Below are positions 30,382 to 40,750 of a stretch of DNA of 64,000 bases, piece after piece (the stretch's first letter is position 1; each line of letters begins with the position of its first letter). The position numbers and the translations under genes were made by a program. The notes beneath the pieces were generated by a model. It was not told the origin of the DNA. It worked only from the letters and a program-made list of their open reading frames with translations, and did no database searches. This stretch comes from Gammaproteobacteria bacterium (lineage in GTDB: Bacteria; Pseudomonadota; Gammaproteobacteria; UBA6186; Azoamicaceae), in NCBI GenBank assembly GCA_013286785.1, contig JABDFC010000001.1, positions 1 through 64,000 on the forward strand, written 5' to 3'.

Positions 30382-30480
30382 ATCGCGTTTTATTTAAGCT
30401 TTCGAAAATGCACATGCAATAGCAATATTCGTGATCTCTAGTTTAAAACGGAATAATCACCTTCGTCGCTATGCAATATT

Positions 30481-31203
30481 TCACTTGGACTCTACTGAAG
30501 TGAAAGGGGGGAAAGACGGGCGCGTCTTTTGAGACACTGCCTCTTTTATTTTTTCTTTTGATTTTAAAATTTTAACAAATTGACTGGCAATAGGGACTGT
30601 CAAGAACGAATACAGCACCTTAAAGCCATAACAAAAAATCATAAATTTCAGCAACTGCTCATTCGATAAGATGCCATAAAAGGCTAATGGGATGAAGATG
30701 GCAGAGTCGACGAATTCTCCAATCCAACTCCCACACAATGCTCGCAACCAAAATAACCGCCCCTGCATTTTTTCTTTTAACTTGGACACAATATAGGCAT
30801 TGGTCCATTCTCCGGTAAAATAACTGAAGGCAGAGATCGCCATTAAACGACTAGAACTGGTTAATACTTGTTCGTAGGCTTGATTATGCTCCCAAGATTC
30901 TAGGGCGGGTAATTGGAGTACCATGCGACACGCAAAACTCATGAATAAATTGCACAGCATCCCCATCCATACGACCCGGCGAGCAGCGGCAAACCCATAC
31001 ACTTCGGTTAACACATCGCCTAATAAATAAGTCAATGGAAACAACAATAAGCCGGCAGGAATAACGAAGGTCGCCAACACCACGGGTTTTTCACCCATCA
31101 CATTGTTCGTGAGCAACAAGGTGATAAACATCATTGCGATCAGCGGGTAATATTTTCCCGTCACTTCGACTTCTGGAGAACCCAATCGATAATTCACTCG
31201 CAA
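30481..31203 (-). CDS. Queuosine precursor transporter (YhhQ/VUT family)
   Basis: This 240-residue membrane protein belongs to the YhhQ (VUT-1) family, which imports queuine-type precursors such as preQ0 or preQ1 for tRNA modification. About six membrane segments are visible; motifs include LLTNNVMGEKPVV, FPLTYLLGDVLTEVYGF, and FTGEWTNAYIVSKLK, with GSWIGEFVDSAIFIPLAF. It follows fba by 6 bases and is the last gene of the pyk-fba run. A host-dependent bacterium might salvage queuine instead of making it; the synthesis genes cannot be assessed here. Confidence 0.9.
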   Translation of the reverse strand: MRVNYRLGSPEVEVTGKYYPLIAMMFITLLLTNNVMGEKPVVLATFVIPAGLLLFPLTYLLGDVLTEVYGFAAARRVVWMGMLCNLFMSFACRMVLQLPALESWEHNQAYEQVLTSSSRLMAISAFSYFTGEWTNAYIVSKLKEKMQGRLFWLRALCGSWIGEFVDSAIFIPLAFYGILSNEQLLKFMIFCYGFKVLYSFLTVPIASQFVKILKSKEKIKEAVSQKTRPSFPPFTSVESK

Positions 31204-31209
31204 ACCCCG

Positions 31210-32274
31210 TTAAAGGATCACCTGATCCCATTCCCCTTTGGCGTAGCGTTCTGCTGCTTTCTCGAGCATCATGGGTTTGATCTTTGCCGCTTGACCAGCG
31301 GTCCCAAACGCCTCATAACGGGCTTTACAGATTTCTTGCATGGCCTTCTTGGCTTCTTGGTTATATTTTCTGGGATCAAATTCAGCGGGATTTAACGCCA
31401 AATAACGCCGAATCGCACCCGTCGCTGCCAACCGTAAATCGGTGTCGATATTGATTTTTCGCACGCCGTGTTTAATCCCTTCTTGGATCTCTGAAATCGG
31501 AACCCCGTAGGTTTCTGGGATCTTTCCGCCATATTCATTAATGATTTGCAACCAATCCCCAGGGACTGTCGAGGAGCCATGCATCACCAAATGTGTGTTG
31601 GGAATTTTGCGATGGATTTCCTTGACCCTGTCCATGACCAACACTTCTCCGGTTGGCGGACGGTGGAATTTATAAGCCCCATGACTGGTACCAATCGCAA
31701 TCGCCAAAGCGTCGACTTTGGTCGCTCGCACAAAATTGGCGGCTTCTTCGGGATCGGTGAGTAACATTTTCTTCGATAATTTACCCTGTGCACCAGAACC
31801 GTCTTCTTCTGCGGCAAGCCCGGTTTCCAAAGAGCCTAAACAACCCAGTTCTCCTTCTACCGAAACCCCGCAAGCATGCGCCATTCGCACAACTTCTGCC
31901 GTCACTTGAACATTGTAATCAAAATGAGACGGCGTTTTCATATCTTCTTGCAAGGAACCATCCATCATGACAGAAGTAAATCCCAGTTGAATGGACCGTT
32001 GGCAAACAGCGGGTGATGCTCCATGATCTTGGTGCATACAAACCGGAATGTGTGGAAATTCTTCTATGGCAGCAGTAATGAGATGTTTCAAAAATGAGGG
32101 CCCTGCATATTGCCTAGCACCGGCTGAAGCTTGAACAATCACCGGACTGTTGGTTGCGTTGGCCGCTTCCATAATGGCTCGAATCTGCTCTAAATTATTC
32201 ACATTAAAAGCAGGCACGCCATAGTGATGTTCTGCAGCATGATCCAACAATTGGCGCAAGGTAATAAAAGCCAT
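31210..32274 (-). CDS. fba: Fructose-bisphosphate aldolase, class II
   Basis: This zinc-dependent aldolase splits fructose-1,6-bisphosphate into triose phosphates. It has 354 residues and matches the Calvin-cycle-subtype class II enzymes common in this group. Metal ligands and substrate residues are seen in [45 protein letters not shown], and [10 protein letters not shown]. It lies 14 bases after pyk. Confidence 0.97.
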   Translation of the reverse strand: MAFITLRQLLDHAAEHHYGVPAFNVNNLEQIRAIMEAANATNSPVIVQASAGARQYAGPSFLKHLITAAIEEFPHIPVCMHQDHGASPAVCQRSIQLGFTSVMMDGSLQEDMKTPSHFDYNVQVTAEVVRMAHACGVSVEGELGCLGSLETGLAAEEDGSGAQGKLSKKMLLTDPEEAANFVRATKVDALAIAIGTSHGAYKFHRPPTGEVLVMDRVKEIHRKIPNTHLVMHGSSTVPGDWLQIINEYGGKIPETYGVPISEIQEGIKHGVRKINIDTDLRLAATGAIRRYLALNPAEFDPRKYNQEAKKAMQEICKARYEAFGTAGQAAKIKPMMLEKAAERYAKGEWDQVIL

Positions 32275-32288
32275 TTTTTATCTCCACT

Positions 32289-33710
32289 TCATACAGTTAC
32301 AATTTTCATCGTGTTAGCACCGCTCTGGGTATTTGGGGCAGCACTGTGCGTCACAACCACTTGATCCCCCGATTGGATTGCTTGCAGTTTTAAAAGTTTT
32401 GCTAAAGCGGCTTCTGTGATATCTGCCCCCGCATAAGACTGGGTGTCGAAATCTACCGGATATACACCGCGATAGAGCGTCATTCTGCCACGGACTTCGG
32501 GATAACGACTTAAACCGTAAATGGGGATTGCTGTACGGATCCGAGACATCCAAAGCGGTGTAGAACCCGTTTCTGTCAACGCAACAATTGCCCGAGTATC
32601 GATATGGTTCGCAACATACATCGCCGCCATTGCAATCGATTCGTCGACGCGCGTGAAACGACATTCTAATCGATGGTGAGAAACTTGAGTAATTTTTTGG
32701 CGTTCTGCGGCCAAACAAATTTCGACCATGGCTTCTACGGCTTTATCGGGAAATTGCCCCGTTGCCGTTTCGGCAGACAACATCACTGCATCGGTATTAT
32801 CGAGCACGGCATTCGCCACATCAGACACTTCCGCACGCGTTGGAATGGGACTGTGTACCATCGATTCCATCATTTGCGTGGCTGTCACAACTGGCCGATC
32901 GAGTGCTCGAGCTCGACTAATAATATGCTTTTGAATCGCGGGTAATTCAGCGTAGCCAATTTCAACGCCTAAATCCCCTCGAGCCACCATGACACCATCG
33001 GAAACTTCAATGATTTCATCAATGGCTTGCACCGCTTCGGCACGTTCAATCTTTGCCAATACTCCTGCACGACTGCCCGCGGCTTCTAGCAAGTGTCGTG
33101 TTTGCCGAATATCGTCGGCAGAACGCGGAAAAGAAACGGCGACATAATCCACATTCATCTTGGCTGCAAATTTAATATCTTCTTTATCTTTGGTCGTCAG
33201 AAATTTTGCGGTTAATCCGCCCCCGCGACGATTGATGCCTTTGTGATTCGAAAGCTTTCCACCCAATTTCACCACACAGTGGATCTCAGTGCCAACGACT
33301 TGCTCAACGGATAAAACAATAAGACCATCGTCCAACAACAATGTATCTCCCGCTTTAACTTCCTCTGGGAGTTTTTTATAATCAACACCGACTTTCTGTT
33401 CATTCCCTGCATTTTTGGGCAGATCCGAATCAATCACAAAAGAGGCGCCGGGGACTAATTGGATCTTCCCTTCCTGAAAACAGGCGATTCGAATCTTCGG
33501 CCCTTGCAAATCGGCCATAATACCGACTTCTTTACCCAACTCTAATGCCATCGCCCGCGTTGCTTCGATGCGCGCGTGATGATCTTTGATTTCCCCATGT
33601 GATAAATTGATCCGCACCACATCCACACCGGCAATAATCAAAGACCGCAGCATACCCGGTTTATCTGTCGCAGGACCTAAAGTCGCAATAATTTTTGTTC
33701 GCTTAAGCAC
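32289..33710 (-). CDS. pyk: Pyruvate kinase
   Basis: Pyruvate kinase makes ATP and pyruvate from phosphoenolpyruvate. The protein has 473 residues. It begins KRTKIIATLGPATDKPGM, has ADLQGPKIRI, and carries the signature VMVARGDLGVEIG and the ATQMMESM motif, plus a C-terminal regulatory domain. It leads the pyk-fba-yhhQ run. In related genomes pgk normally precedes it directly; here about 2.4 kb of other genes separates the two. Confidence 0.97.
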   Translation of the reverse strand: MLKRTKIIATLGPATDKPGMLRSLIIAGVDVVRINLSHGEIKDHHARIEATRAMALELGKEVGIMADLQGPKIRIACFQEGKIQLVPGASFVIDSDLPKNAGNEQKVGVDYKKLPEEVKAGDTLLLDDGLIVLSVEQVVGTEIHCVVKLGGKLSNHKGINRRGGGLTAKFLTTKDKEDIKFAAKMNVDYVAVSFPRSADDIRQTRHLLEAAGSRAGVLAKIERAEAVQAIDEIIEVSDGVMVARGDLGVEIGYAELPAIQKHIISRARALDRPVVTATQMMESMVHSPIPTRAEVSDVANAVLDNTDAVMLSAETATGQFPDKAVEAMVEICLAAERQKITQVSHHRLECRFTRVDESIAMAAMYVANHIDTRAIVALTETGSTPLWMSRIRTAIPIYGLSRYPEVRGRMTLYRGVYPVDFDTQSYAGADITEAALAKLLKLQAIQSGDQVVVTHSAAPNTQSGANTMKIVTV

Positions 33711-33974
33711 AATGGTGTTCCCGATTTGACTTTGTTGTTTAAAGCTTAGCGCATTTCATTCAAGCATCCGCGTAAACCAATTCGCTTTTTTATCCGCTGG
33801 GTCCTATTGACACAAGCCTTTTAATGATTTAATCAGCTAACCATAAATGGGGATATCACGGCATTGCCGAATTTTATCTTAGCCCCCCCAGCGAAGCAAG
33901 GTAAAAATCCCTGGGTTAACAGGCCGATTGCTCACTGTTAGGATACGACTCTCTCATTTTTCTAAGGAGGCTAA

Positions 33975-34562
33975 ATGGGCTATACTCTAGCAAATGGGAT
34001 ATGTAACGGAAAGAGAAGAAGCCATCAAATGTATTCATCACGCCTACATAAGATAAGTACCCGGTCAAATCGAGGTTTCACCTTAATTGAGCTTGTCATG
34101 GTGATTGTCATCATTGGCGTATTGGCAGCCGTTGCCCTTCCCAAGTATGCTAATCTCACCAGTCAAGCACAAACGGGTGCTAACCGCGGTGTGGGTGGTG
34201 GGCTTGGATCTGCTGTTAACATTGCTCATGCGCTGTGGATTGCGAGCGGGGCATCAACTGCGGTTGGTGGAAGTTCCATCACCTTAGAAGGCAACAGTAT
34301 TCACGTGAATTCTGCGGGCTGGGTGGACGCTTCTGCGGGCATTACCCCTACGGCATCGAATTGCATCACGATTTGGCAAACCATTCTTGATAATTACCCC
34401 ACGGTCAGCTCGACGTCTTGTACTGGCACAGCCGACTGTTATATTGCATCAACCGGGGCGGGTTCATCGGGTAACAGCGCTTGCATTTTTACGTTGAATG
34501 GTGCGGCCGCAACCACCGTTAAGTATGATTTAAATAATGGTGCAGTCACGATAACGCCGTAA
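33975..34562 (+). CDS. MSHA-like type IV pilin
   Basis: This is a 195-residue type IV prepilin. The prepilin peptidase site is RG-FTLIELVMVIVIIGVLAAVALP at residues 33/34, with glutamate at position +5 and a hydrophobic N-terminal helix. The C-terminal part is Gly/Ser/Thr-rich with two cysteine pairs (CIT... and SCTGTADCYI, CIFTLNG), as in MSHA-type pilins. The start ATG 33975 follows AAGGAGG; this gives a long leader of 33 residues, and an ATG at residue 19 is an alternative. It sits alone on the plus strand inside the interrupted glycolytic operon. The MshQ-like genes at 60-64 kb suggest an MSHA pilus system. Confidence 0.85.
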   Translation: MGYTLANGICNGKRRSHQMYSSRLHKISTRSNRGFTLIELVMVIVIIGVLAAVALPKYANLTSQAQTGANRGVGGGLGSAVNIAHALWIASGASTAVGGSSITLEGNSIHVNSAGWVDASAGITPTASNCITIWQTILDNYPTVSSTSCTGTADCYIASTGAGSSGNSACIFTLNGAAATTVKYDLNNGAVTITP

Positions 34563-34616
34563 GATTTTATTTTATATTCAAATTCAACAAAACCAATTTA
34601 ATGAACACTCCCAGGC

Positions 34617-34865
34617 TCAGAAAAACCCTCCGGCTCGTCTTTTTGCTGGAGGTACTGATATAGTATTTCTAATTTTTAATTCTGTGTCATCTCCAATTTT
34701 GTTAATTTCATCTACAAAATGATGGCGATAATCTAGTGCAGAGAATAGTGTAATCTCATTAGCTTTTCTAAGTCCATCAATGTACACACTATAGTCAGAT
34801 ATTTTACCAGAATAAACGAAACTTGTTGCTCCTGATATTACCCCCTCGACAGTAAAAGCTACACC
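34617..34865 (-). pseudogene. Start-less open frame continuing the 89-aa gene after two stops
   Basis: An 82-codon frame runs from 34865 to a TGA at 34617 with no ATG, GTG or TTG at its beginning. It is in the same frame as the upstream 89-residue gene and is separated from it only by TAA, three codons and a second TAA. The predicted peptide is ordinary in composition (VYSGKISDYSVYIDGLRKAN, ending PPAKRRAGGFF). It looks like the 3' part of a decayed gene. I do not recognise a family. Confidence 0.4.
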
Positions 34866-34877
34866 TTATAGTACTAT

Positions 34878-35147
34878 TTAGTAACCGTGCTTTTTAAAAC
34901 TCTCTTTGGATTTTTCGAGGCCACTTTGTAATGACTCTCGACGTTGCGTTCTAATAAGCCTTGCTAATTCTTCAGCATCTTTTGGCTCTCGATTTAAAAT
35001 TTTTAATGCATTTTTTATATCCGCAGGCGTTCCAGATACTCTACCATCCCATTTCTCCCAATTTAAATAAAGTTGTTTTCCTAAAGAATCAGCTGGTAAG
35101 GTACTGAAATTGCTCTTAGAAGGTAATAATTTATATAATTTGAACAT
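34878..35147 (-). CDS. Hypothetical 89-aa protein
   Basis: I do not recognise this small protein. It has 89 residues, is basic, and is mostly helical in its second half (TPADIKNALKILNREPKDAEELARLIRTQ). A very strong Shine-Dalgarno sequence, GAGGAGG, precedes the ATG, so it is likely expressed. It lies downstream of a truncated deaminase-like ORF and may be a shortened form of a longer gene, because an open frame continues beyond its stop. No signal peptide or membrane segment is visible. Confidence 0.5.
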   Translation of the reverse strand: MFKLYKLLPSKSNFSTLPADSLGKQLYLNWEKWDGRVSGTPADIKNALKILNREPKDAEELARLIRTQRRESLQSGLEKSKESFKKHGY

Positions 35148-35306
35148 AACCTTATCCTCCTCTGTTGCTTACTGAGTCATAATAGCATGAAGCTTAAAAA
35201 AAATATACCTGTACGTCTTTGGCATTTAATTAAAAACCAAAAATCGCCCAAATCAAGTTTATTGAAGAATAAGCGCTTTCCTAATTATTTACCAAAAATC
35301 CTTTCT

Positions 35307-35450
35307 CTATTTTGAAAACTTTGAAGAAGCACAGGTATTTCTACCAGAAATAAGTCTGGCTAAAGTATCCATTCTTCTTTCGAATAGATCACGATTAACG
35401 GATAACTTTCCACGAATCAAACTTTCAATATCTTCTGCAGTTGTTGTCAT
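35307..35450 (-). pseudogene. Truncated paralog of the deaminase N-terminal ORF
   Basis: This 47-codon ORF (MTTTAEDIESLIRGKLSVNR at its start) is homologous to the 105-residue ORF at 41999-42316. The match is clear at RDLFERRMDTLARLISGRN against RDPFERRLDSLARLLSGKS, and the acidic N-termini also align. The protein stops right after this helix, before the beta hairpin, so it is a remnant. As in the second copy, it lies directly downstream of a member of the 203/224-residue family. Confidence 0.65.
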
Positions 35451-35474
35451 ATTTATTTAATATGGATCCTAGAA

Positions 35475-36086
35475 TTAAATGCGTCCTGGTGTCCCACCAT
35501 ACTGCTTTAACGAATCCCCGAAACTGTCTACTACTTTTTCCGAAACCTGCCCATGAGCAAAGATGGTCTCCATACCTGCATGAACCTCTTCAGCATCTAT
35601 TGCTAATAACAACCTAAATTTTTCGACTCTGTTTTCTACACTTGTTTGACTTGTCCAATGACAAGCTTCCATGCCTATCTCTGAAGCTATCAACGCTTTT
35701 AATACACTGCCAGCATTCTGTTTTAGTACCTCTCTCAATACAGGAGTTGGTATATTTTCACAAAGGAAATGAAGGGCATTGAGATTCGGCGCATTGGTAA
35801 CTGCCCACGTTAAAATAAGGCGCCCTTCTTTAGAAAAAAACTCTTGTATTGACACGCCTTTCTGCTCACAATTGGATAAATATTGCTTTAAGCCAACGTA
35901 ATCATTCTGGTCAAAATACTCGAACCATTTTTTTCTGATCGCGGAAAAATGAAGTTTCCTTAAAGGAGTAAATGTTGCATCACTTACCTTAGTATCTTCT
36001 GAAAATTTCACATGCTTAGCATCAGGTGGTCTTTCCATACTAATATCCTTTCTCTTTCTTGTGATTGTTTTCGGTGTGATTACCAT
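35475..36086 (-). CDS. Hypothetical helical protein, paralog of the gene at 42331-43005
   Basis: I do not recognise a known family. The 203-residue protein aligns along most of its length with the 224-residue product at 42331-43005: FTPLRKLHFSAIRKKW matches FTPSRRPHDSAIKKQW, EQKGVSIQEFF matches ELKGVTAGSFL, and VEKFRLLLAIDAEEVHAGM matches VEKFKLLLNIDPRGVQAFM. The pattern of short helices is ankyrin-like, but no canonical repeat is present. A second ATG at residue 17, preceded by AAAGGAT, may be the real start. It is followed by a truncated deaminase-like ORF, so this is the decayed copy of a two-part module. Confidence 0.65.
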   Translation of the reverse strand: MVITPKTITRKRKDISMERPPDAKHVKFSEDTKVSDATFTPLRKLHFSAIRKKWFEYFDQNDYVGLKQYLSNCEQKGVSIQEFFSKEGRLILTWAVTNAPNLNALHFLCENIPTPVLREVLKQNAGSVLKALIASEIGMEACHWTSQTSVENRVEKFRLLLAIDAEEVHAGMETIFAHGQVSEKVVDSFGDSLKQYGGTPGRI

Positions 36087-36129
36087 AGTTTCCCCTGGAT
36101 TTCACTACTATGCGAGAATAACCTAATAA

Positions 36130-37338
36130 TCAGACGTTTCTGTCAAGATGGCTCCGCGTAGATCTGCTCAAAAATGAGCGATTTTCGAGCACAGCCACGG
36201 CCGGCAAAACTTTCCCTTCTAAAGCTTCTAAGAAAGCACCACCCCCCGTCGAAATATAAGAAAGTTTTTGACTCACGCCATATTTTTCAATAGCGGCCAA
36301 AGTCTCACCACCGCCTGCAACCGAAAATGCCTTTGATTCCGCAATGGTATGCGCCAATTTCTCGGTCCCCTGCCCGAAGGCTGGTATTTCAAAAACCCCT
36401 AATGGCCCATTCCATAGAATCGTCTCGGCTTTTTGCAATATTGCTTGGTATAAATCCGATGTTTTTGGGCCCACATCAAAAATTTTATCGTGATCAGCAA
36501 CGTGCGCAACGTCCACCGTTTTGCTTTCTGCACTCCGTGTGCGATCGGGTGCAACAACAACATCTAAAGGAGCTGTGACAGCCACCGATTGATCTTTAGC
36601 CAGTTGTAAAATCTCTTGCGCGGTTCCAACTAAATTTGGCTCATATAACGATTCCCCCACAGAATGTCCTAATGCTTTCAAAAATGTATTGGCAATCCCG
36701 CCCCCAACGATTAAAGTATCTACTTTTGCTAATAAATGTTTCAAGATTTGTAATTTATCGGAGACTTTCGCCCCGCCCACAATCGCTACCAGAGGACGTT
36801 TGGGAGCATCCATGACTTGAGCAAGGGCCTGCAGTTCACGCAACAATAAAGGTCCTGCAACAGCAATCTTCGCATACTCTGCCACACCCACCGTTGAGGC
36901 TTGCGACCGATGCGCCGTTGCAAAAGCATCCATCACAAAGACATCACCCAGTTTTGCTATTTTTTTGGCAAGCTCTGGCGCATTGGCTTCTTCGCCCACA
37001 TTAAACCGAACATTTTCACACAAGACAACTTCTTGCGGCGCTAGACTAAATCCATCGATCCAATCGCTTACCAACCGCACCGGCCTGTGTAATAATTGCG
37101 CCAAGCGCTCTGCGACAGGCTGTAATGAAAATTCAGTCGAAAACACCCCTTCTTGCGGACGTCCTAAATGAGACAATAAGATAACGCTGGCGTTGGATTG
37201 AAGCACCTGTTGAATCGTTGGGATCACTGCCCGAATACGAGTGTCATCTAAAATCGTTTGGGATTTTAGGGGTACGTTTAGATCAACTCGGATCAATACC
37301 CGCTGATGGGTTAAATCGATTGAATCCAATCCCAACAT
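36130..37338 (-). CDS. pgk: Phosphoglycerate kinase
   Basis: Pgk makes ATP and 3-phosphoglycerate from 1,3-bisphosphoglycerate. It has 402 residues. Signatures are VLIRVDLNVPL, LLSHLGRPQEG, AIVGGAKVSDKLQIL, GGGIANTFLKALG and AGGGETLAAIEKYG with TGGGAFLEALEGK. It follows gap by 10 bases. The expected downstream gene pyk is displaced to 33.7 kb by an inserted accessory block. Confidence 0.97.
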   Translation of the reverse strand: MLGLDSIDLTHQRVLIRVDLNVPLKSQTILDDTRIRAVIPTIQQVLQSNASVILLSHLGRPQEGVFSTEFSLQPVAERLAQLLHRPVRLVSDWIDGFSLAPQEVVLCENVRFNVGEEANAPELAKKIAKLGDVFVMDAFATAHRSQASTVGVAEYAKIAVAGPLLLRELQALAQVMDAPKRPLVAIVGGAKVSDKLQILKHLLAKVDTLIVGGGIANTFLKALGHSVGESLYEPNLVGTAQEILQLAKDQSVAVTAPLDVVVAPDRTRSAESKTVDVAHVADHDKIFDVGPKTSDLYQAILQKAETILWNGPLGVFEIPAFGQGTEKLAHTIAESKAFSVAGGGETLAAIEKYGVSQKLSYISTGGGAFLEALEGKVLPAVAVLENRSFLSRSTRSHLDRNV

Positions 37339-37348
37339 CCGAAGTCCC

Positions 37349-38356
37349 TTATTTAGCTGCTGCTAAAACCACTGCTGTATCTATCATTCGATTGGAAAAA
37401 CCCCATTCATTATCATACCAGGCTAATACTTTAACCAAATTACCAATGACTTTTGTTTCTGATGCATCAAAAATGGAAGACGCCGGATCATGGTTAAAAT
37501 CAATGGAGACTAACGGCAGATCGTTATAGTTTAAAATACCTTTTAAAGATCCTTCAGCCGCTTGTTTCATCACTTGATTAACCTCGTCTACCGTGGTTGT
37601 TCGCGCGGCCGTAAAGGTAAGATCGACCACCGAGACATTTAACACTGGAACTCGAATGGCAAAACCATCTAATTTTCCGCTTAATTCAGGCAACACCAAA
37701 CCAATCGCAGCAGCGGCTCCCGTTTTAGTCGGGATCAAAGAATGCGCTGCCGCACGCGCACGTCTGAGATCGGCATGATAAACATCGGATAATACTTGAT
37801 CATTGGTATAAGCATGCACGGTGGTCATCAAACCTGCAACCACACCAATCGCATCGTGTAGAGGTTTAACCACCGGGACCAGGCAATTGGTCGTACAAGA
37901 AGCATTGGACACAATCGTGTCACTGGCTTTTAGCTGATGATGATTGACCCCATAAACAATCGTGGGGAGATCATTGCCAGCTGGCGCTGAAATTAACACT
38001 TTCTTGGCTCCGGCTTTAAGATGAAGTGCTGCTTTTTCTTTGCTGGCAAAATGCCCGGTACATTCTAAAACGACATCAATACCCAACTTACCCCAAGGCA
38101 GATTTTCGGGGGATCGTTCTGAAAAGACCTGAATTTTATCATTGTTCACCACCAAATGATTATCCGCAAAACTCACTTTTTCTTTAAAGCGCCCGTGCGT
38201 TGAATCATATTGCGTCAGATGCGCATTGGCTTTGAGATCGGCCAGATCATTGATAGCCACGATTTTAACTGAATCGTTTCTCTTCGATTCATACAAAGCG
38301 CGCAATATATTACGACCAATGCGCCCATATCCATTGATTGCCAGTTTAATGGTCAT
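37349..38356 (-). CDS. gap: Glyceraldehyde-3-phosphate dehydrogenase, type I
   Basis: This NAD-dependent enzyme oxidises glyceraldehyde-3-phosphate. It has 335 residues. It begins [16 protein letters not shown], and the catalytic cysteine is in [13 protein letters not shown]. It overlaps tkt by 4 bases and precedes pgk by 10 bases, so tkt-gap-pgk is a tight operon. Confidence 0.97.
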   Translation of the reverse strand: MTIKLAINGYGRIGRNILRALYESKRNDSVKIVAINDLADLKANAHLTQYDSTHGRFKEKVSFADNHLVVNNDKIQVFSERSPENLPWGKLGIDVVLECTGHFASKEKAALHLKAGAKKVLISAPAGNDLPTIVYGVNHHQLKASDTIVSNASCTTNCLVPVVKPLHDAIGVVAGLMTTVHAYTNDQVLSDVYHADLRRARAAAHSLIPTKTGAAAAIGLVLPELSGKLDGFAIRVPVLNVSVVDLTFTAARTTTVDEVNQVMKQAAEGSLKGILNYNDLPLVSIDFNHDPASSIFDASETKVIGNLVKVLAWYDNEWGFSNRMIDTAVVLAAAK

Positions 38357-40374
38357 CTCTCTTTTTCTCCTTTTCCATAAGCCAATACTGCTTGGACCTT
38401 GCGGATCACGCCCTGCACAGTGATCCCCAATGCTTCGAATACCTGTGATCCGGGCGCAGATTCCCCATAGCGATCAACCCCCAACACGGCTCCCTCTAAA
38501 CCCACCCAACGATACCAATAATCCGGTGATCCGGCTTCGATCACAATGCGTCGTTTGATCGAACGGGGTAAAACCGACTCTTGATAGGCCGCGTCTTGTG
38601 TTTGAAAAACATCTACAGATGGCATTGAAACCACTCGAACCTGCACACCTTCCTGACTCAATTGTTGTGCCGCCAAAACTGCCAACGATACTTCCGATCC
38701 TGTCGCAATAATAATAGCATCGACGATTCCTACACACTCGACCAAAATATAAGCCCCTCGAGCGATTTGATCACATTGCTCTCTGGTTCTGGTTTGATGT
38801 GGAACGTTTTGCCTTGTTAGAATAAGACTCGTTGGCCCCTGTGATCTTTGCAAGGCTGCTTTCCATGCAACCACAGTTTCGACTGCATCACACGGCCGCC
38901 ACACCGACATATTGGGCGTCATTCTTAACAGATTTAAGTGTTCCACGGGTTGATGCGTTGGGCCATCTTCCCCTAAACCAATAGAATCGTGGGTGTAAAC
39001 AAAAATCACTCGAATTTTCATCATGGCAGCCAAGCGCACCGCATTACGCGCGTAATCTAAAAAGGTTAGAAACGTCCCCCCATACGGAATAAAACCTCCG
39101 TGCAAGGCAATGCCGTTCATCAGAGCAGACATGCCGAATTCACGAACGCCATAATGCAGATAATTGCCTAAAAATTGACCGGGTATAATCGTCTGAGAAT
39201 GTTCGCATTGAGTTAAATTCGACTCGGTCAGATCCGCCGAACCCCCGAGCAATTCCGGCAGCAACGGACATATAGCATTTAAGACGTTTTGCGAGGCTTT
39301 ACGTGTCGCAATATTTTCTTTCTTTTGCTGAACTTCCGCCAATAATTCCGTGAACGAGGCCAAGAAATTCGTCGGAAGAATATTGTGTAAACGACGCTGC
39401 AGTTCCTCGGCTAGAGCAGGATAGGCATCTCGATAAGCCGCGAAATGCGCTTGCCAATCGCTTTCCCATTGTGATCCTTTTTCTGTTGCATTCCAGGCTT
39501 CGTGAATTGCAGCAGGGATCACAAAAGGCTCTGCTGTCCAGGCTAATTTTTCGCGTGCAGCGGCTATCTCTGATTCTCCTAGAGGAGAGCCATGACATTT
39601 TTCAGTGCCAGCCAGCGTTGGTGCACCAAATCCAATCGTTGTTTTACAACAGATAAGGCTCGGTTGCGTGGGATTATTTTTTGCAGCCAAAATGGCTTGC
39701 CGAATCGCCACGGGATCATGACCATCGATATCCGGGATCACCTGCCAATGATAGGCGGCAAATCGCTGCGGGGTATCGTCCCGAAACCAACCGGACACTT
39801 TGCCATCAATGGAAATACCATTATCATCCCAAAAAACAATCAGTTTTCCCAAACCTAAAGTCCCTGCTAAAGAAGCAACCTCATGAGAAATCCCTTCCAT
39901 TAAGCAACCATCCCCAACAAAACAATAGGTAGTGTGATCAATGATGGGGTGCTCTCTGCGATTAAAGTTTGCCGCCAAGAGGGCTTCTGCTAAAGCCATA
40001 CCCACGGCATTTCCAAACCCCTGACCCAAAGGACCGGTCGTGGTCTCAACGCCAGGCGTGTGTGCGTATTCCGGGTGTCCCGGTGTCTTTGAATGAAGCT
40101 GTCGAAAATTTTTGAGATCCTCTATCGAGACGTCATATCCCGTTAAGTACAATAGGGCATATTGCAACATGGAACCATGACCATTGGATAAGATAAATCG
40201 ATCACGGTTAGGCCATAAGGGATTGGTTGGATTGTGCCGTAAGAAATCATTCCATAGAACCTCCGCAACATCTGCCATGCCCATCGGCATCCCCGGATGT
40301 CCTGATTTCGCTTTTTGAACCGCGTCCATGCTGAGGGCGCGAATAGCATTGGCTAGCTCAAAACGAGAAGGCAT
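38353..40374 (-). CDS. tkt: Transketolase
   Basis: Transketolase moves two-carbon units between sugar phosphates with thiamine diphosphate. It has 673 residues, standard length. Motifs are [35 protein letters not shown], the ThDP motif [12 protein letters not shown]...DDN, and [19 protein letters not shown]. It leads the tkt-gap-pgk operon and works with rpiA in the pentose phosphate pathway. Confidence 0.97.
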   Translation of the reverse strand: MPSRFELANAIRALSMDAVQKAKSGHPGMPMGMADVAEVLWNDFLRHNPTNPLWPNRDRFILSNGHGSMLQYALLYLTGYDVSIEDLKNFRQLHSKTPGHPEYAHTPGVETTTGPLGQGFGNAVGMALAEALLAANFNRREHPIIDHTTYCFVGDGCLMEGISHEVASLAGTLGLGKLIVFWDDNGISIDGKVSGWFRDDTPQRFAAYHWQVIPDIDGHDPVAIRQAILAAKNNPTQPSLICCKTTIGFGAPTLAGTEKCHGSPLGESEIAAAREKLAWTAEPFVIPAAIHEAWNATEKGSQWESDWQAHFAAYRDAYPALAEELQRRLHNILPTNFLASFTELLAEVQQKKENIATRKASQNVLNAICPLLPELLGGSADLTESNLTQCEHSQTIIPGQFLGNYLHYGVREFGMSALMNGIALHGGFIPYGGTFLTFLDYARNAVRLAAMMKIRVIFVYTHDSIGLGEDGPTHQPVEHLNLLRMTPNMSVWRPCDAVETVVAWKAALQRSQGPTSLILTRQNVPHQTRTREQCDQIARGAYILVECVGIVDAIIIATGSEVSLAVLAAQQLSQEGVQVRVVSMPSVDVFQTQDAAYQESVLPRSIKRRIVIEAGSPDYWYRWVGLEGAVLGVDRYGESAPGSQVFEALGITVQGVIRKVQAVLAYGKGEKER

Positions 40375-40492
40375 ACGAAAAATTCCTATAACTAACTCAA
40401 ATAAATCACAATCACGGGCTCGACCTTAAGCTTCTCTTATAACATAAAATTCCTTAAAATTATTTTTCTACAAAAAACCAAAGGATTAAAAC

Positions 40493-40600
40493 ATGTCTAA
40501 AAAGCAGAAATATCGAATTTGCAACTGCAGTGATTATAACGAAGCATTGATCAGGAGGGGAAGCATTACTTTATTGGTCGCTTACCCTTCACAAGAATAA
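40493..40600 (+). pseudogene. IS5-family transposase N-terminal remnant
   Basis: A 35-residue frame reads MSKKQKYRICNCSDYNEALI then RRGSITLLV before degenerating. This matches the N-terminal signature of IS5-family transposases, where K-x-K-Y-R-x-x-N-W-x-E-Y-N-x-A-L-x-x-R-G-S-L-T is typical. The conserved tryptophan is replaced by cysteine and everything after about residue 28 is lost. No inverted repeats or target duplications could be matched. It is a relic of a transposition next to the deaminase module. Confidence 0.6.
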
Positions 40601-40750
40601 TTGATAATGAATTTAAAGAAATTTTTAAAAAGTCGCACCCAGATTCCAGTATTTAGGAAAATAGTTATGAGAAATCCCGATTAAGAGTGCTTGATAATCC
40701 CCGGGTTCTAGATGCACGCACAAGGGGGCTCCAAGCTATACCCAACGGCG
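40601..40750. other. Gene-free remnant between the IS relic and the deaminase gene
   Basis: Together with the IS relic this fills the 376-base gap between tkt and the deaminase gene. A short plus-strand frame (reading HYFIGRLPFTRIIDNEF and ending HPDSSI) overlaps the IS relic out of frame and ends near 40654, but has no start or known family. Nothing else is visible. Confidence 0.4.

Noticed and set aside
32314..32718. 134-residue frame inside pyk
   Set aside because: It is a shadow of the pyruvate kinase gene on the same strand in another frame.
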